A stretch of 64,000 bases of DNA, taken from the NCBI RefSeq assembly GCF_001593605.1, contig NZ_CP012836.1, forward strand, positions 682,001 through 746,000. The letters run 5' to 3'. The notes below the pieces were generated by a model, which was not told the DNA's origin, ran no database searches, and saw only the letters and a list, made by a program, of their open reading frames with translations. The stretch comes from Algoriphagus sanaruensis (GTDB lineage Bacteria; Bacteroidota; Bacteroidia; Cytophagales; Cyclobacteriaceae). The position numbers and the translations under genes were made by a program. This document shows, piece by piece, positions 27,376-35,734 of this stretch; the stretch's first letter is position 1, and each line of letters opens with the position of its first letter.

Positions 27376-27828
27376 ATGCAATTACTGATCGAAGGTGAGT
27401 TTTTTCTTGAGCGATTTTCTGGTAAGGGAGGATGGACTTTCGTTCGCCTTCCCATTTCCCAATTAGGAAACCGAAATTATTTCGGGATGCTCAAAGTGTC
27501 AGGAAAGATCGATTCCATGGAGTTTGATCAAAAGACCTTGATGCCAATTGGTGATGGTTGTTTGTTCCTTCCGGTTTCAAAGGATATTCGAAAAAAGATC
27601 GAGAAAGAAGAAGGACAACGTGTACAGCTTGTCCTCTATCGGGATGAAGTTCCCAATGACCTTCCTGAGGAATTGAAAGATTGCCTACTGGATGATCCCG
27701 GGAAATTAGACTTGTTCTTGAAGTTAGAGCTAGGAGATCGAAAGAAATGGCTTGAATTGATTTATTCTTCGGCTACAGAAGACCAAAAAGCCGAACGAAT
27801 TGTCCGGCTTTTAGATTTTTTGGGGTGA
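27376..27828 (+). CDS. DUF1905/YdeI-OmpD-associated domain protein
   Basis: The 150-residue product joins a DUF1905 barrel (residues 3-85; GKGGWTFVRLP and NYFGMLKVSGKID) to a C-terminal YdeI/OmpD-associated helix pair (KLELGDRKKWLELIYSS, then QKAERIVRLLDFL). The family is sometimes called bacteriocin-protection protein, with no firm biochemical role. The ATG lies at the very end of the terminator T-run of the preceding gene, so a normal leader cannot come from upstream transcription unless read-through occurs. Confidence 0.8.
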   Translation: MQLLIEGEFFLERFSGKGGWTFVRLPISQLGNRNYFGMLKVSGKIDSMEFDQKTLMPIGDGCLFLPVSKDIRKKIEKEEGQRVQLVLYRDEVPNDLPEELKDCLLDDPGKLDLFLKLELGDRKKWLELIYSSATEDQKAERIVRLLDFLG

Positions 27829-27859
27829 TAGGTAGTCTTCGTTTCCCTCATTTCGTGGA

Positions 27860-30262
27860 TTAAAATTCTATAATGATTCCAACAGTCGGTAAAAGTGTAC
27901 CTGCTGGGTTGGCCACCTCACGAAGAACATATCGACTTGGATCGCTTGGATCCACACGAATAGATCCATTCGAATCCCGGGAAGGGATCAGTAAAGGGGC
28001 TTGTTCTGCTTGGAAATTATAGGCGTTTTGAATGTCGAAATACCAATTGAGATTCCATTTTTCGAAGTAGTATTTCTTGTCCACTCGGATATCGAGTTGA
28101 TGAAAGCTGGCCAGGCGAACGCCGTTGATTTGGTTGAAATCCTGAATGGGAGAATTACGCAAATCCCAGTTTTGAATTAGAGATGATGCGGCGAAGTCAA
28201 AGGGCGTAAACGGAGTACCTCCCAAAAACCTCCATCTACCCCCGATTTCCCAGTTGTTCCCAAATCGCTTTCCAGCTGTCAAACTGACTATGAAGCGATT
28301 GTCCCAAGCAGAAGGAATAAATCCATTGGTATTGGGATTGGTAAATTCACTCCGAACCAAGGTCAGAGAAGCAATTCCATAGAAGTTTTTAAACAATCGC
28401 TGCTGAGCTAAGAATTCAATGCCATAAGCCCTTCCTTCTGAATTTGATAAGACAGGTTCATTTCCAATGACCCCAAAATCCGCTCCTAAATTTGCCAAGG
28501 AAATTCCATTGCGGATGGAAGAAGGATAATTGCTGTATTTCTTATAGAAAAGTTCTGCTGTAAACCTTCGGGATTTTTCAGGAACTAGAAGTTCAATACC
28601 CCCGATCAACTGTGTATTCCGGATAAATCGTACATCATTGTCTTGATTGACAAAAGCTCCTTCGTTATTCTGAAAACCTAAAATGGTGTAAGATGGACGC
28701 TGATAGTAGATTCCAGCATTGGCTGTTGCATACAGATTTGGGCGAAGCTGATAGGAAACAGAAAATCTAGGACTGATTTGATTGAGCGGGTTGGATGCTG
28801 TTTTTCCAAAATCAGATCCATCCAGTCGAATACCTCCTGTCAGTAATAATCGATCTCCGTTTAAATTTCTGCTTCCTGAAAAGAATGCGCCATAGGTCTG
28901 ATAATTGGAGATGGAGGAAATGTCAATTATACCTCCTGTGTTTGACAAAGTTGCCCGGTCGAAATTGTCTATCAAATACCTCGAATACTCGTAATTGACG
29001 CCATATTTGAGGGTATATCCTTTACCAAAAACGCTGTTTTCAGCTCTGAATTTATTCTCCGATTCTTGGGATTTGTAATTGAATAAGAGATTTGCATCGT
29101 TGCTTTCGTCATTTCCTGCATACTTGTAGGATTCATTATTGAGCATGTTTCTGCTCAATACAAACGTCCAATAACCATTTTCTCGAAAACGCTTGAGTTT
29201 TGCGCCAGTGGCATAGTTCCATTGGGATTGGATGGGCAATACGCCTAGAAGATATTCTCGGTCTTCTTGCTCTTCTTGAGTTTCATTCTCTGGGATGTCA
29301 AAATTCAGCGCAAACTGGTCAATAGCACCGATTCCCAGAAAGGTCAGCTCCGTTTTTGCATTGATTTTTGTAGTGGTTTTGAACTGAAAATCATTGAAGG
29401 TCGGCAAGAATGGGAGGCCAAGAAGTCGGAACAGCCCTTGTAGGTATGACCTTCTAACGGAGAGTAGGTAAGTGGTTTTTGGGGAGAGTGGACCTTCGTT
29501 TGAAAGCGTCAATTCAGAAGCCCCAACCGTCAACTGCGTAAACATTTTGTCTCTTCGTCCCTCCTTGAGTTGGATTTCAAAAAAGGAACTCAATCCATTC
29601 ATTCGGTTTGCGGGGAATCCTCCAGCGATAAGATCCACGCTTTTAATCAAGTTGACATTCAAAATACCTACTGGGCCGCCAGAAGATCCCTGGGTTGCAA
29701 AGTGATTAATGACTGGGACTTCGATCTCATCGATAAAAAAGCGGTTTTCATTTGGTGCTCCGCCCCGGATCAAAATATCGTTCCGAAAGCTTGGAGTGCT
29801 TGCCACCCCAGGTAAGGCCTGAATCACCCGCGAAATATCCCTGTTTCCTCCAGGATAACGCTCGATTTCATTGGTATTCAGTTTCCGAACTGACAGTGGC
29901 GTTTCTTCTGACCGAGTAAACTCACTACTTACCACGACTTCATTCAGCTCAGAAGCATCCTCGGAAAGGCTGAAATCGAGTTGAACGGGTCTAGCCAAGG
30001 TCACTTGGATTTCATAAACCGTGGAGGTTTTGTATCCGACAAAGCTTGCTCGGACGTTGTAGAGACCGGGAGGAATATTTTGAATTTCATAGAACCCATT
30101 TTCATCTGAAATGGCCCCTAATTCGGTGTTCAGGATCAATATATTGGCAAATGCTACCGGCTCATTATTGACTGGATTGGTTATTTTTCCTCGGATTATT
30201 CCTTGAGGAAATGCCTGAAAGGCAAAGAATAAAAAGGCAGTAAAAAGAATTGATAATCGCAT
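27860..30262 (-). CDS. TonB-dependent outer-membrane receptor with regulatory domain
   Basis: The 800-residue protein has a signal peptide (LSILFTAFLFFAFQAFPQ), a carboxypeptidase-regulatory-like domain at about residues 22-105 (GKITNPVNNEPVAFANIL, GFYEIQNIPPGLYNVRASFV), a plug domain starting at LNEVVVSSEFTRSEETPLSV with the IQALPGVAS and ILIRGGAPNENRFFIDEIEV motifs, and a 22-strand barrel ending in VGIIIEF. It imports a ligand through the outer membrane with energy from TonB. No SusD partner is adjacent and the ligand is unknown. It is 71 bases downstream of crtW on the same strand. Confidence 0.9.
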   Translation of the reverse strand: MRLSILFTAFLFFAFQAFPQGIIRGKITNPVNNEPVAFANILILNTELGAISDENGFYEIQNIPPGLYNVRASFVGYKTSTVYEIQVTLARPVQLDFSLSEDASELNEVVVSSEFTRSEETPLSVRKLNTNEIERYPGGNRDISRVIQALPGVASTPSFRNDILIRGGAPNENRFFIDEIEVPVINHFATQGSSGGPVGILNVNLIKSVDLIAGGFPANRMNGLSSFFEIQLKEGRRDKMFTQLTVGASELTLSNEGPLSPKTTYLLSVRRSYLQGLFRLLGLPFLPTFNDFQFKTTTKINAKTELTFLGIGAIDQFALNFDIPENETQEEQEDREYLLGVLPIQSQWNYATGAKLKRFRENGYWTFVLSRNMLNNESYKYAGNDESNDANLLFNYKSQESENKFRAENSVFGKGYTLKYGVNYEYSRYLIDNFDRATLSNTGGIIDISSISNYQTYGAFFSGSRNLNGDRLLLTGGIRLDGSDFGKTASNPLNQISPRFSVSYQLRPNLYATANAGIYYQRPSYTILGFQNNEGAFVNQDNDVRFIRNTQLIGGIELLVPEKSRRFTAELFYKKYSNYPSSIRNGISLANLGADFGVIGNEPVLSNSEGRAYGIEFLAQQRLFKNFYGIASLTLVRSEFTNPNTNGFIPSAWDNRFIVSLTAGKRFGNNWEIGGRWRFLGGTPFTPFDFAASSLIQNWDLRNSPIQDFNQINGVRLASFHQLDIRVDKKYYFEKWNLNWYFDIQNAYNFQAEQAPLLIPSRDSNGSIRVDPSDPSRYVLREVANPAGTLLPTVGIIIEF

Positions 30263-30333
30263 CGATTGAGGTTTTTCTATACTAAATCAATCCTGACCTC
30301 AAAAGTTTGATTTTTACTAAAAATTGACTTTTA

Positions 30334-31047
30334 TCAATCAAATTGACCCGTTTGTTGCTCTTTTACTCTCCAAAGTCTCCACCAAGGAGTGCCCGGAGAA
30401 TCGTGGTGTTCGAAGTGATATCCGAAGAAATAGCAAGACAGAAAAGCCCAAAGGTGATTTTTTGATTGAGATTGAGAATGATGAATATTATCGCCCTCTC
30501 CTTTATGAGGCAAGTAGGTACCGAAGTAAAAAAGTTGTAAGGTGGAAAGTATCGCAGGAACCATCCAGAATACGATCAAATTTTCCATGGGGAGCCAAAG
30601 CTTTAGCAAATTATAGGTCACCGCCATTAAAAGGATTTGCCAAATCGTTACGTATTGGCGGATAAAGCTGAGATACCAAGGAAAGAATTTCCCGGAAGAA
30701 TGGTAGTCAGGATCTTGATCCGTGGCCACAAATCGGTGGTGTTCGTGGTGCTTTGGGAAAAGTTTCCAGTAGAAATTGTAGGAAAATAAAATTGCTGCTA
30801 CCCAGCCGGTAAAGTGGTTGATTTTTTTATTTGAAGCGACCACCCCATGCATGGCATCATGTGCAGTAATGAATAATCCTGTGTATAGATGCATTTGTAT
30901 CAGGATGGCCAAATAGGTCAATGGATTGCTCCATGAGAAATCCCACTGCAATAGAATCCCCAATAAAACCGCCCAGACCACAATAATCGACCAAGCAATA
31001 ACAAGGCCTTTGGGGTCTAGTGAATTGGGATTACGTCCTGAAGACAT
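30334..31047 (-). CDS. crtW: Beta-carotene ketolase, CrtW type
   Basis: The 237-residue membrane protein is of the fatty-acid-desaturase fold with three histidine boxes, HDAMHG, HHEHH (in FPKHHEHHRF) and HFEHH (in FGYHFEHHDSPGTPWW), which bind a di-iron centre. Length and the last box, ending TPWW, fit CrtW, which adds keto groups at C-4 of a beta-ionone ring. It is the last gene of the carotenoid operon, four bases after ispH. A plain desaturase cannot be ruled out from motifs alone, but the context strongly favours CrtW. Confidence 0.8.
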   Translation of the reverse strand: MSSGRNPNSLDPKGLVIAWSIIVVWAVLLGILLQWDFSWSNPLTYLAILIQMHLYTGLFITAHDAMHGVVASNKKINHFTGWVAAILFSYNFYWKLFPKHHEHHRFVATDQDPDYHSSGKFFPWYLSFIRQYVTIWQILLMAVTYNLLKLWLPMENLIVFWMVPAILSTLQLFYFGTYLPHKGEGDNIHHSQSQSKNHLWAFLSCYFFGYHFEHHDSPGTPWWRLWRVKEQQTGQFD

Positions 31048-31051
31048 AGTA

Positions 31052-31897
31052 TTAAAAGGTCAAAATGCGCTCTCTTACCTGTTCCATCAGCCACATAGGT
31101 GTGGAGGTAGCTCCGCAAATTCCTACCGTTTCATTTGATCCAAACCAACCTTCTTCGATTTGATCGGGGTTGGAAACGAAAAAGGTGTTCGGGTTTTTTT
31201 CTTTGCACACATTATACAGAACCTTTCCATTAGAAGATTTGGTACCGCTTACAAAGACGATTTTGTCAAATTTTTCTGCAAAATCTCTCAACTCTTTATC
31301 TCGATTTGATACTTGGCGACAAATGGTATCATTGGTATTGACCGTAATCCCATTATCACTCAAAATGGAGTTGATCTCGTAAAATTTATCGGTGCTCTTG
31401 GTCGTCTGACTATAAAGCGTGAGGTTTTTAGGTAATGCTTCCAGATTCAATTCAGAAATATCCTGAAAAACTACAGCTTTGTTATTCGTCTGTCCCAAAA
31501 GGCCGATCACCTCAGCGTGGCCGTGTTTGCCGTAGATGTAAATATTTTCGTCCTTATCAAAGGAATTCTTAATTCGGTTTTGAAGCTTGAGCACCACAGG
31601 ACAGCTCGCATCGATTAGTGTAAGGTTATTTCTAATCGCCAATTCATAAGTAGATGGAGGTTCACCATGAGCACGGATCAAGACTTTTTCATCATTTAGA
31701 TTTTGTAAATCTTCATGATTAATGATTCGTAGGCCTTTTCGAGTCAGTCGGTTCACTTCCTCATCATTGTGAACTATATCCCCAAGACAATAGAGATAGC
31801 CTTGTTCGTCGAGAATCTCTTCAGCCATTTCGATGGCATACACCACCCCAAAGCAAAAGCCTGAATGATCGTCAATATGTACTTGGAGATTTTTCAT
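31052..31897 (-). CDS. ispH: 4-hydroxy-3-methylbut-2-enyl diphosphate reductase
   Basis: The 281-residue iron-sulfur enzyme makes IPP and DMAPP in the last step of the MEP pathway. The three cluster cysteines are in HSGFCFGVVYAI, LIDASCPVVLKL and VGICGATSTPMW. Other family motifs are TLYSQTTKST and NDTICRQVSNRDKEL. It lies inside the carotenoid operon, 13 bases after crtYcd and four before crtW, so isoprenoid supply and pigment synthesis are on one message. Confidence 0.95.
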   Translation of the reverse strand: MKNLQVHIDDHSGFCFGVVYAIEMAEEILDEQGYLYCLGDIVHNDEEVNRLTRKGLRIINHEDLQNLNDEKVLIRAHGEPPSTYELAIRNNLTLIDASCPVVLKLQNRIKNSFDKDENIYIYGKHGHAEVIGLLGQTNNKAVVFQDISELNLEALPKNLTLYSQTTKSTDKFYEINSILSDNGITVNTNDTICRQVSNRDKELRDFAEKFDKIVFVSGTKSSNGKVLYNVCKEKNPNTFFVSNPDQIEEGWFGSNETVGICGATSTPMWLMEQVRERILTF

Positions 31898-31910
31898 TGA
31901 GATATAAACT

Positions 31911-32615
31911 TCAAGTTAACTGAATTGTTTTTGAGCTTCTCAGGTATTCAAATATGCTGATATTCATCAAAAAAAGCGTCATGGAATAAATGGTATCTTC
32001 AATTGGAACTGTCCAAATTCGAATACCTAGATTTTCAGCATCGTTATAGATTACTACAGGTTCTTCGGTCATTCCTCCGGTTAAAATCCCATTGCATAGC
32101 ATCAAGGGAATCAAATGAACCAAGTATGCGAATATAAATCGGCCTAAATATCGGTCTTTGAATATCAGGTAATGAGTAAGAAGAGTAGCCGCTCCAATCA
32201 AGAAATTAACTGAAGTGTACCATTTGTCCAGATGAATAATGCCTAATACCAATAAAGCGGGCACCATAATCCACACCACTGGCTTTCCAGCTTTTTGGAA
32301 ATAATCCTTCGGGAAAAAATAAATTAATACTTCATAGATAAAGACGCAGGCGAACGGGATAATGAAGAAAAACAGGATCTCTTCGATTGGCAAATTCCCA
32401 ATAAATAAACCGACGATATAGGTGGGGTTAAACTCCCATACACCGATTTTGGTGAACCAAATATCCCAAACGATGAAGAAAAGTGCTGTTCCGAGCATCC
32501 CAGGGAAAAGTTTTCCCCATTTACTGGCATAGCGAATCCGATGCTCAAAAGATTGAGCCAGCGGATAGGATAAAGCAAATAAAAGGACACCGAAGTAGAG
32601 GTACTTTTCCATCAA
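31911..32615 (-). CDS. crtYcd: Fusion-type lycopene beta-cyclase CrtYcd
   Basis: The 234-residue protein holds two copies of the small lycopene-cyclase membrane domain that are separate proteins (CrtYc, CrtYd) in actinobacteria. The first copy contains NLPIEEILFFFIIPFACVFI and the second VPIEDTIYSMTLFLMNISIF, both with the PxE(E/D) motif. About six to seven helices are predicted. Fused CrtYcd of this kind has been described from Algoriphagus. It cyclises lycopene to beta-ionone rings, often on only one end. It overlaps the end of crtB by four bases (ATGA). Confidence 0.88.
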   Translation of the reverse strand: MMEKYLYFGVLLFALSYPLAQSFEHRIRYASKWGKLFPGMLGTALFFIVWDIWFTKIGVWEFNPTYIVGLFIGNLPIEEILFFFIIPFACVFIYEVLIYFFPKDYFQKAGKPVVWIMVPALLVLGIIHLDKWYTSVNFLIGAATLLTHYLIFKDRYLGRFIFAYLVHLIPLMLCNGILTGGMTEEPVVIYNDAENLGIRIWTVPIEDTIYSMTLFLMNISIFEYLRSSKTIQLT

Positions 32616-33454
32616 AGGATCCCTAGCTTAGTTTCAAAATAAGTGCCTACCAAAAGGGAGAGTTTTTGGGAGTTTGGGATTCGAATTCGTTGTTGAGTGA
32701 TCACCTCAGCCGGAAGACCTTTGATTTTGTCAAACAATTTTTGGTAGTACAAGTACGCTACTCGAACACCAAGTTTTGCTCCAGCAGGAAGTTGTTCGAT
32801 TCCAATGAGTGAGTCATCAAAATCTTTTTGAATATCTTCTTCGATGAGTGATTTGGCTGACTTATCAAACTGATTGAAGTCTACACCTGGAAAATAAACC
32901 CTTCCTCGTTCCTCAAAATCGCTTTTGATATCTCTGAGGAAGTTCACTTTTTGGAAAGCAGCTCCAAGTTTACAAGCTGGCTCTCTGAGACGCTCGTACA
33001 TGTCTTGATTCCCTTCACAAAAGACCTTCAAGCACATCAATCCCACTACTTCAGCCGATCCATAGATGTATTCATGGTATTTGGAATCATTGTAGGTTTT
33101 GAAGTCCAAATCCATTTCCATACTGTGAAGAAAGGCTTCAATCAAGTCCTGATCAATATGGTATTTATTGACCATCAATTGGAACGCATGAAGTACAGGA
33201 TTTAGAGAAATGCCAGTTTCGATAGCTTCATAAGTGTCCTTTTTGAAGCGATCTAGCAATGCCTTTTTGTCTTGGTTGTGGAAGGTATCTACGATTTCAT
33301 CCGCATAGCGGACAAAGCCATAGATAGCATAGATCGGAAGGTGAAATTTCTTATCGAGAGTTTTGATTCCCAACGTAAAGCTGGTGCTGTATCGCTGAGT
33401 GATCAGCTTACTGCACTCAAGTGTAGTTTGGTCAAAAAGTTCAACAGCATTCAT
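32612..33454 (-). CDS. crtB: Phytoene synthase
   Basis: The 280-residue enzyme condenses two geranylgeranyl diphosphates to phytoene. Aspartate-rich motif 1 is YGFVRYADEIVDTFHN and motif 2 lies in KVNFLRDIKSDFEERGRVYF; YGSAEVVGLMCLKVF and the start RYSTSFTLG are also typical. It lies 15 bases after crtI and overlaps crtYcd by four bases. No geranylgeranyl diphosphate synthase (crtE) is present in this window. Confidence 0.95.
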   Translation of the reverse strand: MNAVELFDQTTLECSKLITQRYSTSFTLGIKTLDKKFHLPIYAIYGFVRYADEIVDTFHNQDKKALLDRFKKDTYEAIETGISLNPVLHAFQLMVNKYHIDQDLIEAFLHSMEMDLDFKTYNDSKYHEYIYGSAEVVGLMCLKVFCEGNQDMYERLREPACKLGAAFQKVNFLRDIKSDFEERGRVYFPGVDFNQFDKSAKSLIEEDIQKDFDDSLIGIEQLPAGAKLGVRVAYLYYQKLFDKIKGLPAEVITQQRIRIPNSQKLSLLVGTYFETKLGIL

Positions 33455-33469
33455 GGAGTTCGCTTTAGA

Positions 33470-34954
33470 TTACAATTTGTATTCTTGAATTACTTCCTTA
33501 GCGACAACTCCTCCTGAAATCAAAGAAGGAGGTACACCAGGACCCGGCACCGTCAACTGACCTGTATAATACAGATTTTTGACCTTTTTGTTTTTAAGGC
33601 TAGGCTTCAATATAGCGGTTTGGAATAAGGTATTTGCTAATCCGTAGGCATTTCCTTTAAAGGCATGGTAGTCCGCCTTGAAGTCACTATGTGAATAGGA
33701 TCGCTTATAAATCACGTGGGAGCGAATTTCTTGTCCCGTAATTTTTTCCAGTCGATCCATGATGATATGGTAATATTTTTCCCTCATTTCTTCTGAATCT
33801 TCCAAGTCTGGAGCAAGAGGGATGAGGAGAAATAGATTTTCCATACCCTCTGGAGCCACAGTAGCATCTGTAATAGATGGAACAGAGGCATAAAAGAGGG
33901 GTTTTTCGGGCCATCGCGGATTCGTGTAAATGGCATCCGCATGTGGGCCAAGTGGCTCGTCGAAGAATAAGTTGTGGTGACGAAGATTTTTTAATCGCTT
34001 GTTGACTCCCAGATAAAATAATAAACTAGAAGGTGCCATCACGCGCTTATCCCAGTAATCCTCTGAATAGTTGCTGTATTCACGGGAAAGAAGTTTTCGG
34101 TCTACATGGTGATAGTCTGCACCAGCGATAATAATGTCTGCTTCGATTACTTCCCCAGTAGTCAAATGGAGGCGCTTGGCGGTACCATTTTTTACATCGA
34201 TATGTTTTACTTCTGCGTTGTATCGGATTTTGACCCCTTTTTCTTCGGCAAGAGATACCATTCCTTGGATGATTTCGTGCATCCCCTTTTTTGGATACCA
34301 AGTTCCCAAAGCGATATCGGCATAGTTCATCAAGCTGTAGAGTGCGGGAATATTCTCGGCAGTTTCTCCCAAAAACAAAACCGGAAACTCCATAAGTCGG
34401 ATGATTTTGTCATGAGAAAAGTACTTGCGCACGTGCTTGGACATGGATTGGAAAATATCCATTCGGATCATGTCCACCAATAATTTCGGGGATGCAAATT
34501 CTAAAAGTGAACGACTAGGCTTCTTTACCAAATCGTGAATGCCCACTTCGTATTTGTATTTTGCTTGCGCCAAAAACTTATCCAAATTTTCCCCTGCTCC
34601 GGGTTCGATTTGGTCCAGCATGGATTTGAATTCAGTCAAATCAGCCGGAATGTCTAATACATCCTGCTCTCCGTAGATCACAGCATACGAGGGATCCAGT
34701 CGGACTAAGTCGTAGTAATCCGCGGGTTTCTTACCAAAGTGTCCAAAATAGTTTTCGAAAACATCCGGCATCCAATACCAACTTGGTCCCATATCAAAAA
34801 CAAACCCCTGATGTTCGAACTTCCTAGCTCTGCCACCGGGGGATTCATTTTTTTCTAAAATCGTAATAGAGGAATCAGTATGATGTGCCAGATGGGTAGC
34901 CGCTGAAAGTCCGGCAAATCCAGACCCTATGACTACTATCTGTTTTTTTGACAT
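33470..34954 (-). CDS. crtI: Phytoene desaturase
   Basis: The 494-residue FAD enzyme has the N-terminal dinucleotide motif VIGSGFAGLSAATHLA, the FAD-contacting ESPGGRARKF and the CrtI segment FDMGPSWYWMP. The C-terminal family signature LYYTGQLTVPGPGVPPSLIS is intact. It desaturates phytoene to lycopene; in a flexixanthin-type pathway it may also introduce a 3',4' double bond, since no separate crtD is visible. It starts four bases after the sigma factor gene and is in the same operon. Confidence 0.95.
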   Translation of the reverse strand: MSKKQIVVIGSGFAGLSAATHLAHHTDSSITILEKNESPGGRARKFEHQGFVFDMGPSWYWMPDVFENYFGHFGKKPADYYDLVRLDPSYAVIYGEQDVLDIPADLTEFKSMLDQIEPGAGENLDKFLAQAKYKYEVGIHDLVKKPSRSLLEFASPKLLVDMIRMDIFQSMSKHVRKYFSHDKIIRLMEFPVLFLGETAENIPALYSLMNYADIALGTWYPKKGMHEIIQGMVSLAEEKGVKIRYNAEVKHIDVKNGTAKRLHLTTGEVIEADIIIAGADYHHVDRKLLSREYSNYSEDYWDKRVMAPSSLLFYLGVNKRLKNLRHHNLFFDEPLGPHADAIYTNPRWPEKPLFYASVPSITDATVAPEGMENLFLLIPLAPDLEDSEEMREKYYHIIMDRLEKITGQEIRSHVIYKRSYSHSDFKADYHAFKGNAYGLANTLFQTAILKPSLKNKKVKNLYYTGQLTVPGPGVPPSLISGGVVAKEVIQEYKL

Positions 34955-34958
34955 CAGA

Positions 34959-35471
34959 TTAGTTTTTATGTCTGTAGACGAATAGATCTTCTTTTAAAAG
35001 CTTTCGAGCAATATGGATTCTATTTTTTACAGTTCCTATTGGGATTTGGAGACGATCAGCAATTTCATGGTATTTGAAACCTCTGAAATGCATCATGAAA
35101 GGGGTCTTGTATACGTCTTCCAATTTATCGATTGCTTCTTGGATATCATCCATGGCAAAACTGCCATAAGCATCATTTTCGATCAAGCTATCGCTTGAGT
35201 TAATATAATGTAGATTATCTGTGGTGTCTACGAAGGTTCCTCTTCTCACCATTTTTTGGTAGTTGGTGATGAAGGTGTTTTTCATGATCGTGTACAACCA
35301 GGCCTTCAAGTTGGTCCCTTCCGTGAATTTGTCTCGGTTAGTAAATGCCTTGACCATGGTGTCTTGGAGCAAATCATTTGCATCATCCACATCACGAGTC
35401 AATTTCATGGCAAAAGGCTTCAATGAGCTGGAAAGCTTGTTGAGAGAGTAGCTAAATTCTAGAGTCGTCAT
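34959..35471 (-). CDS. ECF-type RNA polymerase sigma factor, first gene of the carotenoid operon
   Basis: The 170-residue protein has region 2 (DDANDLLQDTMVKAFTNRDKF and AWLYTIMKNTFITNYQK) and region 4 (HFRGFKYHEIADRLQIPIGTVKNRIHIARKLL) of ECF sigma factors. No anti-sigma gene is next to it; the partner on the 3' side is crtI after four bases. It could amplify transcription of its own operon or control genes elsewhere. Its promoter overlaps an inverted repeat that I take to be the MerR operator. In other bacteria ECF factors such as CarQ and LitS control light-induced carotenoid genes; that parallel is an analogy, not shown here. Confidence 0.9.
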   Translation of the reverse strand: MTTLEFSYSLNKLSSSLKPFAMKLTRDVDDANDLLQDTMVKAFTNRDKFTEGTNLKAWLYTIMKNTFITNYQKMVRRGTFVDTTDNLHYINSSDSLIENDAYGSFAMDDIQEAIDKLEDVYKTPFMMHFRGFKYHEIADRLQIPIGTVKNRIHIARKLLKEDLFVYRHKN

Positions 35472-35482
35472 GGCCTGTATTT

Positions 35483-35514
35483 TTGTTTAACCAAATCTAG
35501 TAATGATTAAACAA
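35483..35514. promoter_or_regulatory. Candidate operator: inverted repeat TTGTTTAA-N16-TTAAACAA over the crt promoter
   Basis: TTGTTTAA at 35483-35490 and its exact reverse complement TTAAACAA at 35507-35514 are separated by 16 bases that contain the -7 box. A third copy of TTAAACAA lies at 35551-35558, upstream of the -33 element. The only dedicated DNA-binding regulator close by is the MerR/B12 protein, so it is the likely ligand; its binding would block RNA polymerase. Confidence 0.5.
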
Positions 35515-35522
35515 CGCGCAAA
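35492..35522 (-). promoter_or_regulatory. Promoter of the sigma-crtIB-crtYcd-ispH-crtW operon
   Basis: On the minus strand TTTG (35519-35522), a 19-base spacer and TAGATTTG (35492-35499) match the Bacteroidetes promoter TTTG-N19-TAnnTTTG exactly. Transcription would start near 35485, leaving a leader of about 14 bases before the sigma factor ATG. Confidence 0.7.
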
Positions 35523-35685
35523 TATTTTGTTGAATTTTTTTTAAATCAAATTAAACAAAAATGGATAAGCGGATAAAAATCGATCTTATTTGCTGTCTAG
35601 ACATGTATTTCTAGCATTCTTGATCTGGTTTTAAACTAGAATCGGGAATTAATTGCTTCTGACTCATCAGTTTATTTGGAGGAAA

Positions 35686-35714
35686 TAAAAAAGGCGCTAA
35701 ATAATAGCGCCTTT
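35686..35714 (-). terminator. Terminator of the crtZ-merR unit
   Basis: Read on the minus strand, AAAGGCGCTA, a five-base loop and TAGCGCCTTT form a 10-pair stem followed by a T-run, 20 bases after the merR stop codon. It separates the crtZ-merR transcript from the sigma-crt operon. The rest of 35523-35685 is AT-rich and holds no gene. Confidence 0.88.
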
Positions 35715-35734
35715 ATAGGGGTGGTGATTCAACT

